A stretch of 64,000 bases of DNA from Ciceribacter sp. T2.26MG-112.2 (GTDB lineage: Bacteria > Pseudomonadota > Alphaproteobacteria > Rhizobiales > Rhizobiaceae), in the NCBI RefSeq assembly GCF_900492205.1, contig NZ_UEYQ01000016.1:1-64000 (forward strand). Direction: 5' to 3'. Below the pieces are notes generated by a model that saw only the letters and a list, made by a program, of their open reading frames with translations, was not told where the DNA came from and did no database searches. Below are positions 44,294 to 52,270 of the stretch, in pieces. How positions within the stretch are numbered: the first letter of the stretch is position 1; every line of letters starts with the position of its first letter. Both the position numbers and the translations under genes were made by a program.

Positions 44294-45289
44294 TTATTCC
44301 GGATCGCCGGAGGCCTGGATCGCCGAAATCTGCCAATCCGTGCCTGGGCGCCGGACGAAAGTCCATATCTCGGTGGATTCCGAGACATTGTCCGGATCGC
44401 CGCTGACGACCTTGCCGCTGGTACGGTCTCGCAGAACGTCGATGCTCTCGTAGCGCATGGCGACGGTTGCATAATCGACATTGCCCTCGCGCCAGCTTTC
44501 CGAAACGTCGCCCTGGACGAGATGCACGTCGCGCACCTCGTTCTTGACACCCTTGGTGGCGTTCTCGCTCAACTCCTCGGCGAGATAGGACATGGCTTCC
44601 GGCGTGGTGATGCGGCGCAGGCTCGCATAGTCTTCGTTGGCATAAGCCGCCTGCATTTCCTTCAACAGACCCTCGAACCGCTCGAGATCCTGCTGGCCGA
44701 CACCGATTTCGTCGGCGGAACCGGAAGGCCGGCGCGGTGCGGCGGAAGCCGAAGAACCGCCAAGGTTCAGGCCGCCGATCTTCGGGATCTGGAAGCCCGG
44801 ACCACCGGCAGCGTCGTTACGCGCCGATGAAGATGCCCCCGCGCCCGAATAGGACGGTTGGCGATTGGCAAACATGCGCATGGCGAAGCGGACCAGGAAG
44901 AAGATCAGCACACCCTGCAGCAAAAGGCCAAGGAAGCCGAAGCCGCCGCCGAAGCCGGAGCCCATCAGCATGCCGAACAGGCCACCCATCAGAAGACCGC
45001 CCATGAGACCACCGGCGAGACCGCCGAACAGGCCGCCCGTACGCCCGGCCGGGTTCTGCGCATTCGGAGCGGTAGCGGGGCGTGTCGCTTGCGACTGCGG
45101 CGTCATGGTGCGCTCGATCGGCGCAGCCGGCGCAGGCGCGGTGCGCGTGGCGGCCGGCGCCTGGAAGGTCCGCGTGCCACGGCTACCGAACCCGCCGCTC
45201 GCACGGCGTGCTTCGGCAAAGTCGGCGAGCGTCAGCATGGTCGCCAGACCAATTGCCAGAATTCCAAAAAACTTGCCGTAGCGCCGCAT
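44294..45289 (-). CDS. Tim44-domain membrane protein
   Basis: The 331-residue protein has an N-terminal signal/anchor (about residues 1-27), a proline/threonine-rich linker, a Gly-rich hydrophobic region (residues ~85-140, GGLFGGLAGGLMGGLLMGGL then LLLQGVLIFFLVRFAMRMF), and a C-terminal Tim44-like domain of about 130 residues (QQDLERFEGLLKEMQAAYAN through EIWTFVRRPGTDWQISAIQA). Bacterial Tim44 proteins lie at the inner membrane with membrane-proximal functions that are still unclear. Confidence 0.87.
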   Translation of the reverse strand: MRRYGKFFGILAIGLATMLTLADFAEARRASGGFGSRGTRTFQAPAATRTAPAPAAPIERTMTPQSQATRPATAPNAQNPAGRTGGLFGGLAGGLMGGLLMGGLFGMLMGSGFGGGFGFLGLLLQGVLIFFLVRFAMRMFANRQPSYSGAGASSSARNDAAGGPGFQIPKIGGLNLGGSSASAAPRRPSGSADEIGVGQQDLERFEGLLKEMQAAYANEDYASLRRITTPEAMSYLAEELSENATKGVKNEVRDVHLVQGDVSESWREGNVDYATVAMRYESIDVLRDRTSGKVVSGDPDNVSESTEIWTFVRRPGTDWQISAIQASGDPE

Positions 45290-45417
45290 TTCGTCTCCTC
45301 GTTTTCAATGCCTTGCCGGATAAAAACATCCGCTTGGGCTCTCATATGGCGCGCCCTCGCGGAGAATTGAAGCCTTGGCCGCCTGTTTTTCGATCACAAT
45401 CGCGCCATCCGCTGCCA

Positions 45418-45531
45418 TCAGGCTCCGAGCGCCAGCTTGATGGCATAGGCGACCACCCCGACCGCAAGCACGCCGGCGAGCCACAATCCGACGAACCAAC
45501 CGAGGCGCTTGATGAGAGAAGCATCCGCCAT
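45418..45531 (-). CDS. Small DUF2474 (CydX-like) subunit of the bd-type oxidase
   Basis: This encodes 37 residues: MADASLIKRLGWFVGLWLAG followed by a second half of the same helix ending in LALGA, so one transmembrane helix with a basic N-terminal face. The ATG overlaps the cydB-like stop (TGATG), so it is translationally coupled as the third gene of the operon. DUF2474 proteins accompany CioAB oxidases and resemble CydX in size and position. They probably stabilise the complex. Confidence 0.85.
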   Translation of the reverse strand: MADASLIKRLGWFVGLWLAGVLAVGVVAYAIKLALGA

Positions 45532-46535
45532 CAGTGATAGCCCTCCTCCGGATCGACCTTGCCGCGGAACACCCAATAGGCATAGCCGGTATAGGCCAGG
45601 ATGATCGGCACCAGCACCGCCGCTCCGGCCAGGAGGAAGGCGAGGCTCGATTGCGGCGCCGCGGCGTCCCAGATGGTCAGCGAGGTCGGCACTATATAGG
45701 GATAGAAGCTGATGCCGATCCCGGCATAGCCGAGCACGAACAATCCCAGGGCCGCGACGAAGGGTTGGGCATCCTTGCCGGAGCGCAGGCCGCTAAGGAT
45801 GAGGTAGAGGCATCCGAGCACCAGCAATGGCACGATGAAGGAGAAGATCGCCGTCGGATAGCCGAACCAGCGCTGTACGTAGAGCGGCTCGAGCCAGGGC
45901 GTCCACAGGCTGAACACGCCCATCGCGCCGACGGTTGCCAACGCGGCACCATAGGCGAGACGTCGCGCCTTCTCTGCCAGCGGCCCACGCGTCTTCATCA
46001 CCAGCCAGGTGGCGCCGAGTAGCGCATAGCCCAGCACCAGCGCCAGACCGGTCGCCATCGAAAACGGTGTCAGCCAATCCCACCAGCCGCCGGCATAGGC
46101 GCGGTCGACCACGGGAATGCCCTGGACGAGGGCGCCGAGAGCCACCCCTTGGGCAAAGGCCGCCACCGTAGAGCCCCCGGCAAAGGCATAGTTCCACAAA
46201 TGCTCGGCCCGCTTCGTGCGCCAGCGATATTCGAAGGCGACCCCCCGGAAGATCAGTCCGAGCAGCATGGCGATCAGCGGCGCATAGAGCGCCGGCAGGA
46301 TCGTCGCATAGGCGAGCGGAAAGACCGCCATCAACCCGCCGCCCCCCAGCACCAGCCAGGTTTCGTTGCCGTCCCACACCGGGGCGACCGAATTCATCAT
46401 CTGGTCGCGGTCGGCCTTTTCGGGAAAGAGCGGGAAGAGAATGCCGACCCCGAGGTCGAAGCCGTCGAGAATGACGTAAGCCAGCACGGCGAATGCGATG
46501 ATGGCAGCCCAGATGAATGCGAGATCAAAGGCCAT
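45531..46535 (-). CDS. cioB: Cyanide-insensitive bd-type quinol oxidase subunit II
   Basis: The 334-residue membrane protein has eight or nine helices. VLDGFDLGVGILFP near the start and DGNETWLVLGGGGLMAVFP are typical CydB/CioB motifs. It pairs with subunit I to reduce oxygen with electrons from ubiquinol. Its start overlaps the end of the cioA reading frame by 11 bases. Confidence 0.93.
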   Translation of the reverse strand: MAFDLAFIWAAIIAFAVLAYVILDGFDLGVGILFPLFPEKADRDQMMNSVAPVWDGNETWLVLGGGGLMAVFPLAYATILPALYAPLIAMLLGLIFRGVAFEYRWRTKRAEHLWNYAFAGGSTVAAFAQGVALGALVQGIPVVDRAYAGGWWDWLTPFSMATGLALVLGYALLGATWLVMKTRGPLAEKARRLAYGAALATVGAMGVFSLWTPWLEPLYVQRWFGYPTAIFSFIVPLLVLGCLYLILSGLRSGKDAQPFVAALGLFVLGYAGIGISFYPYIVPTSLTIWDAAAPQSSLAFLLAGAAVLVPIILAYTGYAYWVFRGKVDPEEGYH

Positions 46536-47931
46536 GCTTGCCTCCCTCGGTCTGCGCCGCCGGCGTTATGCCGGACGAGCGGATCGGTCCGTCGTCGAGA
46601 TCGGGCATAGGGTCACGCGGCAGGCGCGCCATCAGCCTCAGGATGTAGAAGGTCCCTGCCCCGAAGACGAGGAAGTAGACGATGATGAAGGCGATCAGCG
46701 AGGCCGCGACGGCGGGTGCCGCGATCGGCGAAATCGAGTCCGCCGTCAGCAGATGGCCGTAGATCGTATAGGGCTGCCTGCCGACCTCCGTGGTGATCCA
46801 ACCGGCCAGCACCGCCACGAAACCGGCCGGCGCCATGAGAAGCGCCACGCGGTGCAGCATCCGGTTTTCGAACAGCGTCCCGCGCCAGCGACACCACAGG
46901 CTGAACAGGCCGACGCCGAGCATGGCAAAGCCAAGCGCCACCATCACCCGGAACGACCAGAACACGATCGCCACCGGCGGCTCCTTGTCGTCGTCGATCG
47001 TGTCGAGGCCGGCCAGCGGCGCGTTGAGATCATGCTTCAGGATAAGGCTCGAAAGCTTGGGGATCTGGATCGCATAGTCGATCCGCTTCTCGGCCTGGTT
47101 CGGCAGGCCGAACAGAATGAGCGGCGCGCCGTCCGGATGGCTGTCGAAATGACCCTCCATCGCCATGACCTTGGCCGGCTGGTGCTCCAGCGTGTTGAGG
47201 CCGTGCGCATCACCGACGAGAATCTGGATTGGCGCGACGATCGCCGCCATCCACATCGCCATGGAGAACATCGTGCCGGCGCGCGACGGCGAGGTGCGGC
47301 GAAGCAGGTGATAGGCGCCCACGCCGCCGACGACGAAGGCGGTCGTCAGATAGGCGGCGATCACCATATGGGTGAGCCGATAGGGGAAGGACGGATTGAA
47401 GACGATCGCCCACCAGTCGACCGGAACGAACTGGCCGACATCGTTGATGGCGAAGCCGGTCGGTGTCTGCATCCAGGAATTGACCGAGAGGATCCAGGTG
47501 GCCGAGATCAGCGTGCCGAGCGCCACCATCAGCGTTGCCAGATAATGCAGGCCCAGCCCGACTCGCTCACGGCCGAACAGCATCACGCCGAGGAAGCCGG
47601 CCTCGAGAAAGAAGGCGGTGAGCACCTCATAACCCATTAGCGGCCCGATGACCGGTCCCGCCTTGTCGGAAAAGACGCTCCAGTTGGTGCCGAACTGGTA
47701 GGACATGACGATGCCGGAGACGACGCCCATGCCGAAGGCGACCGCGAAGATCGTCTTCCAGAAGTCGAACAACTCCAGATAGACCTTGTCCTTCTTCCAC
47801 AGCCATAGCCCCTCCAGCACGGCGAGATAGCTGGCGAGACCGATGGAGAAGGCCGGGAAAATAATGTGGAAGGACACTGTGAAGGCAAATTGCAGCCGTG
47901 CCAGCAATTGCGCGTCGAAAATCTCGAACAT
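46525..47931 (-). CDS. cioA: Cyanide-insensitive bd-type quinol oxidase subunit I
   Basis: The 468-residue subunit starts at MFEIFDAQL; a longer in-frame extension has no family support. Haem-ligand His22 lies in SFHIIFPAFSIG, another haem ligand His in RLTHMVIAAYLTT, and the GRQPYTIYG motif near the C-terminus is a family signature. The short quinol (Q) loop of the Cio subgroup fits the length. The operon continues to cioB and DUF2474. A candidate FNR/FixK site lies about 100 bases upstream. Confidence 0.92.
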   Translation of the reverse strand: MFEIFDAQLLARLQFAFTVSFHIIFPAFSIGLASYLAVLEGLWLWKKDKVYLELFDFWKTIFAVAFGMGVVSGIVMSYQFGTNWSVFSDKAGPVIGPLMGYEVLTAFFLEAGFLGVMLFGRERVGLGLHYLATLMVALGTLISATWILSVNSWMQTPTGFAINDVGQFVPVDWWAIVFNPSFPYRLTHMVIAAYLTTAFVVGGVGAYHLLRRTSPSRAGTMFSMAMWMAAIVAPIQILVGDAHGLNTLEHQPAKVMAMEGHFDSHPDGAPLILFGLPNQAEKRIDYAIQIPKLSSLILKHDLNAPLAGLDTIDDDKEPPVAIVFWSFRVMVALGFAMLGVGLFSLWCRWRGTLFENRMLHRVALLMAPAGFVAVLAGWITTEVGRQPYTIYGHLLTADSISPIAAPAVAASLIAFIIVYFLVFGAGTFYILRLMARLPRDPMPDLDDGPIRSSGITPAAQTEGGKHGL

Positions 47932-48028
47932 CGTCCTGTCGCTCTCGTTGCCGTCTTGATCGAAGGTCCGAGCAAGCAAATAGGCTTCGTTCCATTCCGA
48001 TCAATGCGACAGGCTGCCCTGCGTCAAC

Positions 48029-48042
48029 TTGACGTCCATCAA
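48029..48042 (-). promoter_or_regulatory. Candidate FNR/FixK (anaerobox) site upstream of cioAB
   Basis: The plus-strand sequence TTGACGTCCATCAA matches TTGAT-N4-ATCAA with one mismatch. It is centred 104 bases before the cioA ATG. Assuming the usual -41.5 spacing, the start would be near 47994 and the -10 element would be CATTGAT on the minus strand, a plausible class-II promoter. Oxygen-responsive control by an FnrN/FixK regulator is therefore inferred. Confidence 0.6.
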
Positions 48043-48064
48043 GTCCTGCCGGGCGGCAAGCAGA

Positions 48065-48094
48065 AGGGGCGCGAGCGTTTCCGCCCGCGCCCCT
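48065..48094 (-). terminator. Terminator-like hairpin after serA
   Basis: AGGGGCGCG (48065-48073) and CGCGCCCCT (48086-48094) form a nine-base stem 25 bases beyond the serA stop. The run after it on the minus strand (TCTGCTTG) is only weakly T-rich, so efficiency is uncertain. It also separates serA from the cioA control region. Confidence 0.6.
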
Positions 48095-48118
48095 GTGGAT
48101 GTTCCCGGGAGGAACGGA

Positions 48119-49714
48119 TCAGTCGACGTTGAAGATCAGCGGTTTCGCCTGCTTGATCGCGTGATGGGCGGTCAGCTTGTCGAGGACGTCCTGCTTGACC
48201 GGCTCGTCGACATAGAGAAGTGCGATCGCATCCCCACCTTCCTTCTCGCGGCCGAGCTGGAAATTGGCGATGTTGACGCCTGCATCACCGAGCGTGGTGC
48301 CCATGAAGCCGATCATGCCGGGCACGTCGGTATTGGCAATGTAGATCATGTGCGCGCCGACATCGGCATCCATGTTGATGCCCTTGATCTGGATGAAACG
48401 CGGCTTGCCGTCGGAGAACACGGTGCCGGCAACCGAACGGGTCTGACGCTCGGTCGTCACCGTCAGCTTGATGTAGCCGTCATAGACGCCGGTCTTGTCG
48501 CGCTTGACCTCGGAGAGCACGATGCCCTTCTCCTTGATCATGATCGGAGCCGAAACCATGTTGACGTCGGAGACTTGGTTGCGGATCAGGCCCGCGAGCA
48601 AGGCGCTGGTCAGCGCCTTGGTGTTCATCGTCGCGGTGACGCCGTCATAGAGGATCTCGATTTCCTTGATCGGGCTTTCGGTGACCTGCCCTGCAAACGA
48701 GCCAAGCACGTCAGCCAGCCGGATGAAAGGCTTCAGGATCGGCGCCTCTTCCGCCGTGATCGACGGCATGTTGATGGCGTTGGAGACCGCGCCCTTGATC
48801 AGATAGTCCGACATCTGTTCGGCAACTTGCAGCGCGACGTTTTCCTGCGCTTCCGTGGTCGAGGCTCCCAGATGCGGGGTGCAGACCACGTTCGGCAGGC
48901 CGAACAACGGGCTCTCGGTCGCAGGCTCGACTTCAAAGACGTCGAAACCGGCACCGGCGACATGGCCGGACTTGATGGCTTCGGCAAGGGCCGCCTCATC
49001 CACCAGCCCGCCGCGGGCGCAGTTGATGATGCGAACACCCGGCTTGGTCTTGGCGAGCGCCTCCTTGTTCAGGATGCCACGGGTCTTGTCGGTCATCGGC
49101 ACGTGCAGGGTGATGAAGTCGGACTTGGCGAGAAGCTCGTCGAGTTCGACCTTGGTCACGCCCATTTCCTCGGCCCGTTCCTTCGACAGGAAGGGGTCAT
49201 AGGCCAGAACATGCATGCCGAGCCCGATCGCCTTCTTGCAGACGATGCCGCCGATATTGCCGGCACCGATGACGCCGAGCGTCTTGCCGGTGATTTCGAC
49301 GCCCATGAACTTCGACTTTTCCCACTTGCCGGCCTGGGTCGAGGCGTCGGCAGCAGGCAGTTGGCGGGCGACGGCGAACATCAGGGCGATGGCATGCTCG
49401 GCCGTGGTGATCGAGTTGCCGAACGGCGTGTTCATGACGATGATACCGCGGCGCGAGGCGGCCGGGATGTCGACATTGTCGACGCCGATGCCGGCGCGGC
49501 CGATGACCTTCAGATTGGTCGCAGCCGCGATCAACTTCTCGGTCGCCTTGGTGGCCGAGCGGATGGCGAGGCCGTCGTAATTGCCGATTATTTCGGCGAG
49601 CTTTTCCTTGTCCTTGCCGAGCTTCGGCTGGAAATCGACTTCAACGCCGCGGTCACGGAAGATCTGGACGGCGGTTTCCGACAATTCGTCGGATACGAGA
49701 ACGCGAGGTGCCAT
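48119..49714 (-). CDS. serA: D-3-phosphoglycerate dehydrogenase
   Basis: SerA oxidises 3-phosphoglycerate to start serine synthesis. The 531-residue long form has an NAD-binding domain (GVIGAGNIGGIVCKKAIGLG), the signature region VRIINCARGGLVDEAALAEA, the catalytic His in CTPHLGASTTEAQENVALQV, an intervening domain, and a C-terminal ACT domain (VPGMIGFMGTTLGDAGVNIA) for serine feedback. It lies 83 bases after serC on the same strand, forming a serine operon. Confidence 0.95.
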   Translation of the reverse strand: MAPRVLVSDELSETAVQIFRDRGVEVDFQPKLGKDKEKLAEIIGNYDGLAIRSATKATEKLIAAATNLKVIGRAGIGVDNVDIPAASRRGIIVMNTPFGNSITTAEHAIALMFAVARQLPAADASTQAGKWEKSKFMGVEITGKTLGVIGAGNIGGIVCKKAIGLGMHVLAYDPFLSKERAEEMGVTKVELDELLAKSDFITLHVPMTDKTRGILNKEALAKTKPGVRIINCARGGLVDEAALAEAIKSGHVAGAGFDVFEVEPATESPLFGLPNVVCTPHLGASTTEAQENVALQVAEQMSDYLIKGAVSNAINMPSITAEEAPILKPFIRLADVLGSFAGQVTESPIKEIEILYDGVTATMNTKALTSALLAGLIRNQVSDVNMVSAPIMIKEKGIVLSEVKRDKTGVYDGYIKLTVTTERQTRSVAGTVFSDGKPRFIQIKGINMDADVGAHMIYIANTDVPGMIGFMGTTLGDAGVNIANFQLGREKEGGDAIALLYVDEPVKQDVLDKLTAHHAIKQAKPLIFNVD

Positions 49715-49797
49715 GGGAGGCCTCCTTCAAAGGGGTTCAGGTCTGGTACGGATATGGGAATGTGCGGCCTCGCCTTAAGGGCGAAGCCGGATCAGTC

Positions 49798-50970
<1,173 letters not shown>

Positions 50971-51021
50971 ATAGATACCCTTCCAGGTAATTAGCCTCTC
51001 GTTGGGGAGAGGTGTCCCGCC
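50971..51021 (-). ncRNA. serC leader RNA motif (candidate)
   Basis: Read on the minus strand, the leader immediately before the serC ATG contains the hairpin CCTCTC-CCCAAC-GAGAGG (51012-50995), then TAATTACC and a second hairpin in which TACC pairs with GGTA around the Shine-Dalgarno GGAAGG. This matches the short serC motif described by comparative genomics upstream of serC in alphaproteobacteria (Corbino et al., 2005). It probably regulates translation initiation; the signal is unknown. Confidence 0.7.
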
Positions 51022-51025
51022 GCTG

Positions 51026-51054
51026 GAACTACGCCTGTCGAAAATCCGCGTCAA
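51026..51054 (-). promoter_or_regulatory. Probable serC promoter
   Basis: On the minus strand TTGACG (51054-51049) and TAGTTC (51031-51026) are separated by 17 bases. Transcription would start about seven bases later, at the first nucleotides of the serC RNA motif, so the leader would be about 50 nucleotides long. Confidence 0.6.
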
Positions 51055-51133
51055 GGAAAATCGATGTCGCAGCCAGAAGATTTTTTGCCGCACCCATCGA
51101 ACCGCCCTGCCCCTCAAAATACACCCTGAACGC

Positions 51134-51161
51134 GAAAAGGCCGCCCACGGTGGGGCGGCCT
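51134..51161 (-). terminator. Intrinsic terminator after the outer-membrane protein gene
   Basis: On the minus strand AGGCCGCCCCACCGTGGGCG continues to GCCT and a TTTT run: a seven-base stem (AGGCCGC/GCGGCCT) extended by inner C-G pairs. It lies 26 bases past the gene's stop and upstream of the serC promoter. Confidence 0.8.
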
Positions 51162-51186
51162 CTCGCAATCCAGATGGGCGATGGGA

Positions 51187-52014
51187 TTACTTGTAGACGA
51201 TCGGCTGCGGCGGAGGCTCGTAGGCCACCGGCTGCTCGCAGCCGCCGAACATGTAGCGGGCGCCAACATGGGCCTCGTGGCTGTAGAAGCCCTTGTCGCG
51301 GCCGGGGCCGCCATTGTCCTGGAAGCCGAACATGCCGCCAGCCAGCGTATGGCGGAAGCGATAGCCGACATCGGCCTTGACGTTGCAGGTGACGTCGATC
51401 GAGGCGCCGGCCATCAGCTGGTAGGCAAACCGCCAGTTGTGGTAGCCCTTGTGGGTGACGGTGTCGTCACAGCCGCCGCCATCGTCCTGGCAGGCGGTGT
51501 TGCGCAGCTTGTCCCACTTGACGTAGGCGCCACCGATACCGCCGCCGACATAAGGGGTGATCATGCCGTAGGTGCCGACATCGACATAGGCATTGGCCAT
51601 GAGGTGGTAAGCCCGCATCGCCGAGACATCGCTCGAGGTGCAGGGCTCGAGCGGCGTGCCGCAGGAACCGGTGGTCGAACCTTCAAAGTCCGACTTGAAC
51701 ATATAGTCGAGGGTCAGGTCCGTGCGCAGGTAGTTGTTGACCTGATAGCCGACGCCGACGCCGAGCGTGAAATTGTCGTCGAGGTTGGTATCGTCGAAAT
51801 CGACCAGGTTGCCGTTGGAGCCCTGGAAGTACTCGGCTCCACGCATCTTGTTGAAGGAATAGCCGACGTCGCCGCGCAGATACCAGCCGGAGGCCTCGGT
51901 GATTTCGACCTCGGGTGCCGAGATCGGCGCGGGTTCAGGCTGATAGATGTCTGCAGAATGGGCTGCTGTGCCGGCGAGCAGGACGGCAGCCACGGCGAAA
52001 AGGCTCGTCTTCAT
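51187..52014 (-). CDS. Outer-membrane beta-barrel protein (Omp25/Omp31-like)
   Basis: The 275-residue protein has a signal peptide (MKTSLFAVAAVLLAGTAAHS, cut before ADIYQP). The mature sequence alternates hydrophobic residues in strands such as GWYLRGDVGYSFNKMRG, FTLGVGVGYQVNNYLRTDLT and PYVGGGIGGAYVKW, the eight-stranded barrel pattern of the rhizobial/Brucella Omp25/31 family. Paired cysteines (CGTPLEPC, CQDDGGGC) are unusual for this family and may form extracellular-loop disulfides. Surface stability is the usual role. Confidence 0.85.
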   Translation of the reverse strand: MKTSLFAVAAVLLAGTAAHSADIYQPEPAPISAPEVEITEASGWYLRGDVGYSFNKMRGAEYFQGSNGNLVDFDDTNLDDNFTLGVGVGYQVNNYLRTDLTLDYMFKSDFEGSTTGSCGTPLEPCTSSDVSAMRAYHLMANAYVDVGTYGMITPYVGGGIGGAYVKWDKLRNTACQDDGGGCDDTVTHKGYHNWRFAYQLMAGASIDVTCNVKADVGYRFRHTLAGGMFGFQDNGGPGRDKGFYSHEAHVGARYMFGGCEQPVAYEPPPQPIVYK

Positions 52015-52214
52015 GGCAAGATACTCCAATATCCATCGTTGATGCACGGGCCTTGTTGCGGCCGATGTTTTGATCAGGATGGATAATGAAGCACAAAGGT
52101 TAAGGTGCGCTTAACTACGTCTGTTTACCTTGACGAGCGGGGATATTCTTGCACGCCCGGCAGAATAGTAGGCAGCGGCCGCGCGTGAGACAGTCCTTGC
52201 CCCCTGAAACGACC

Positions 52215-52242
52215 AAGGGCCGGAAGCATGCTTCCGACCCTT
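52215..52242 (-). terminator. Hairpin downstream of the chemoreceptor gene
   Basis: AAGGGcCGGAAGC pairs with GCTTCCGaCCCTT with one internal mismatch and a two-base turn. On the minus strand it follows the chemoreceptor stop by 29 bases. There is no strong T-run, so terminator strength is uncertain. The rest of the 52015-52270 gap shows no gene. Confidence 0.55.
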
Positions 52243-52270
52243 CGAGTGATGGGTAACGTCGGGACAGGCC

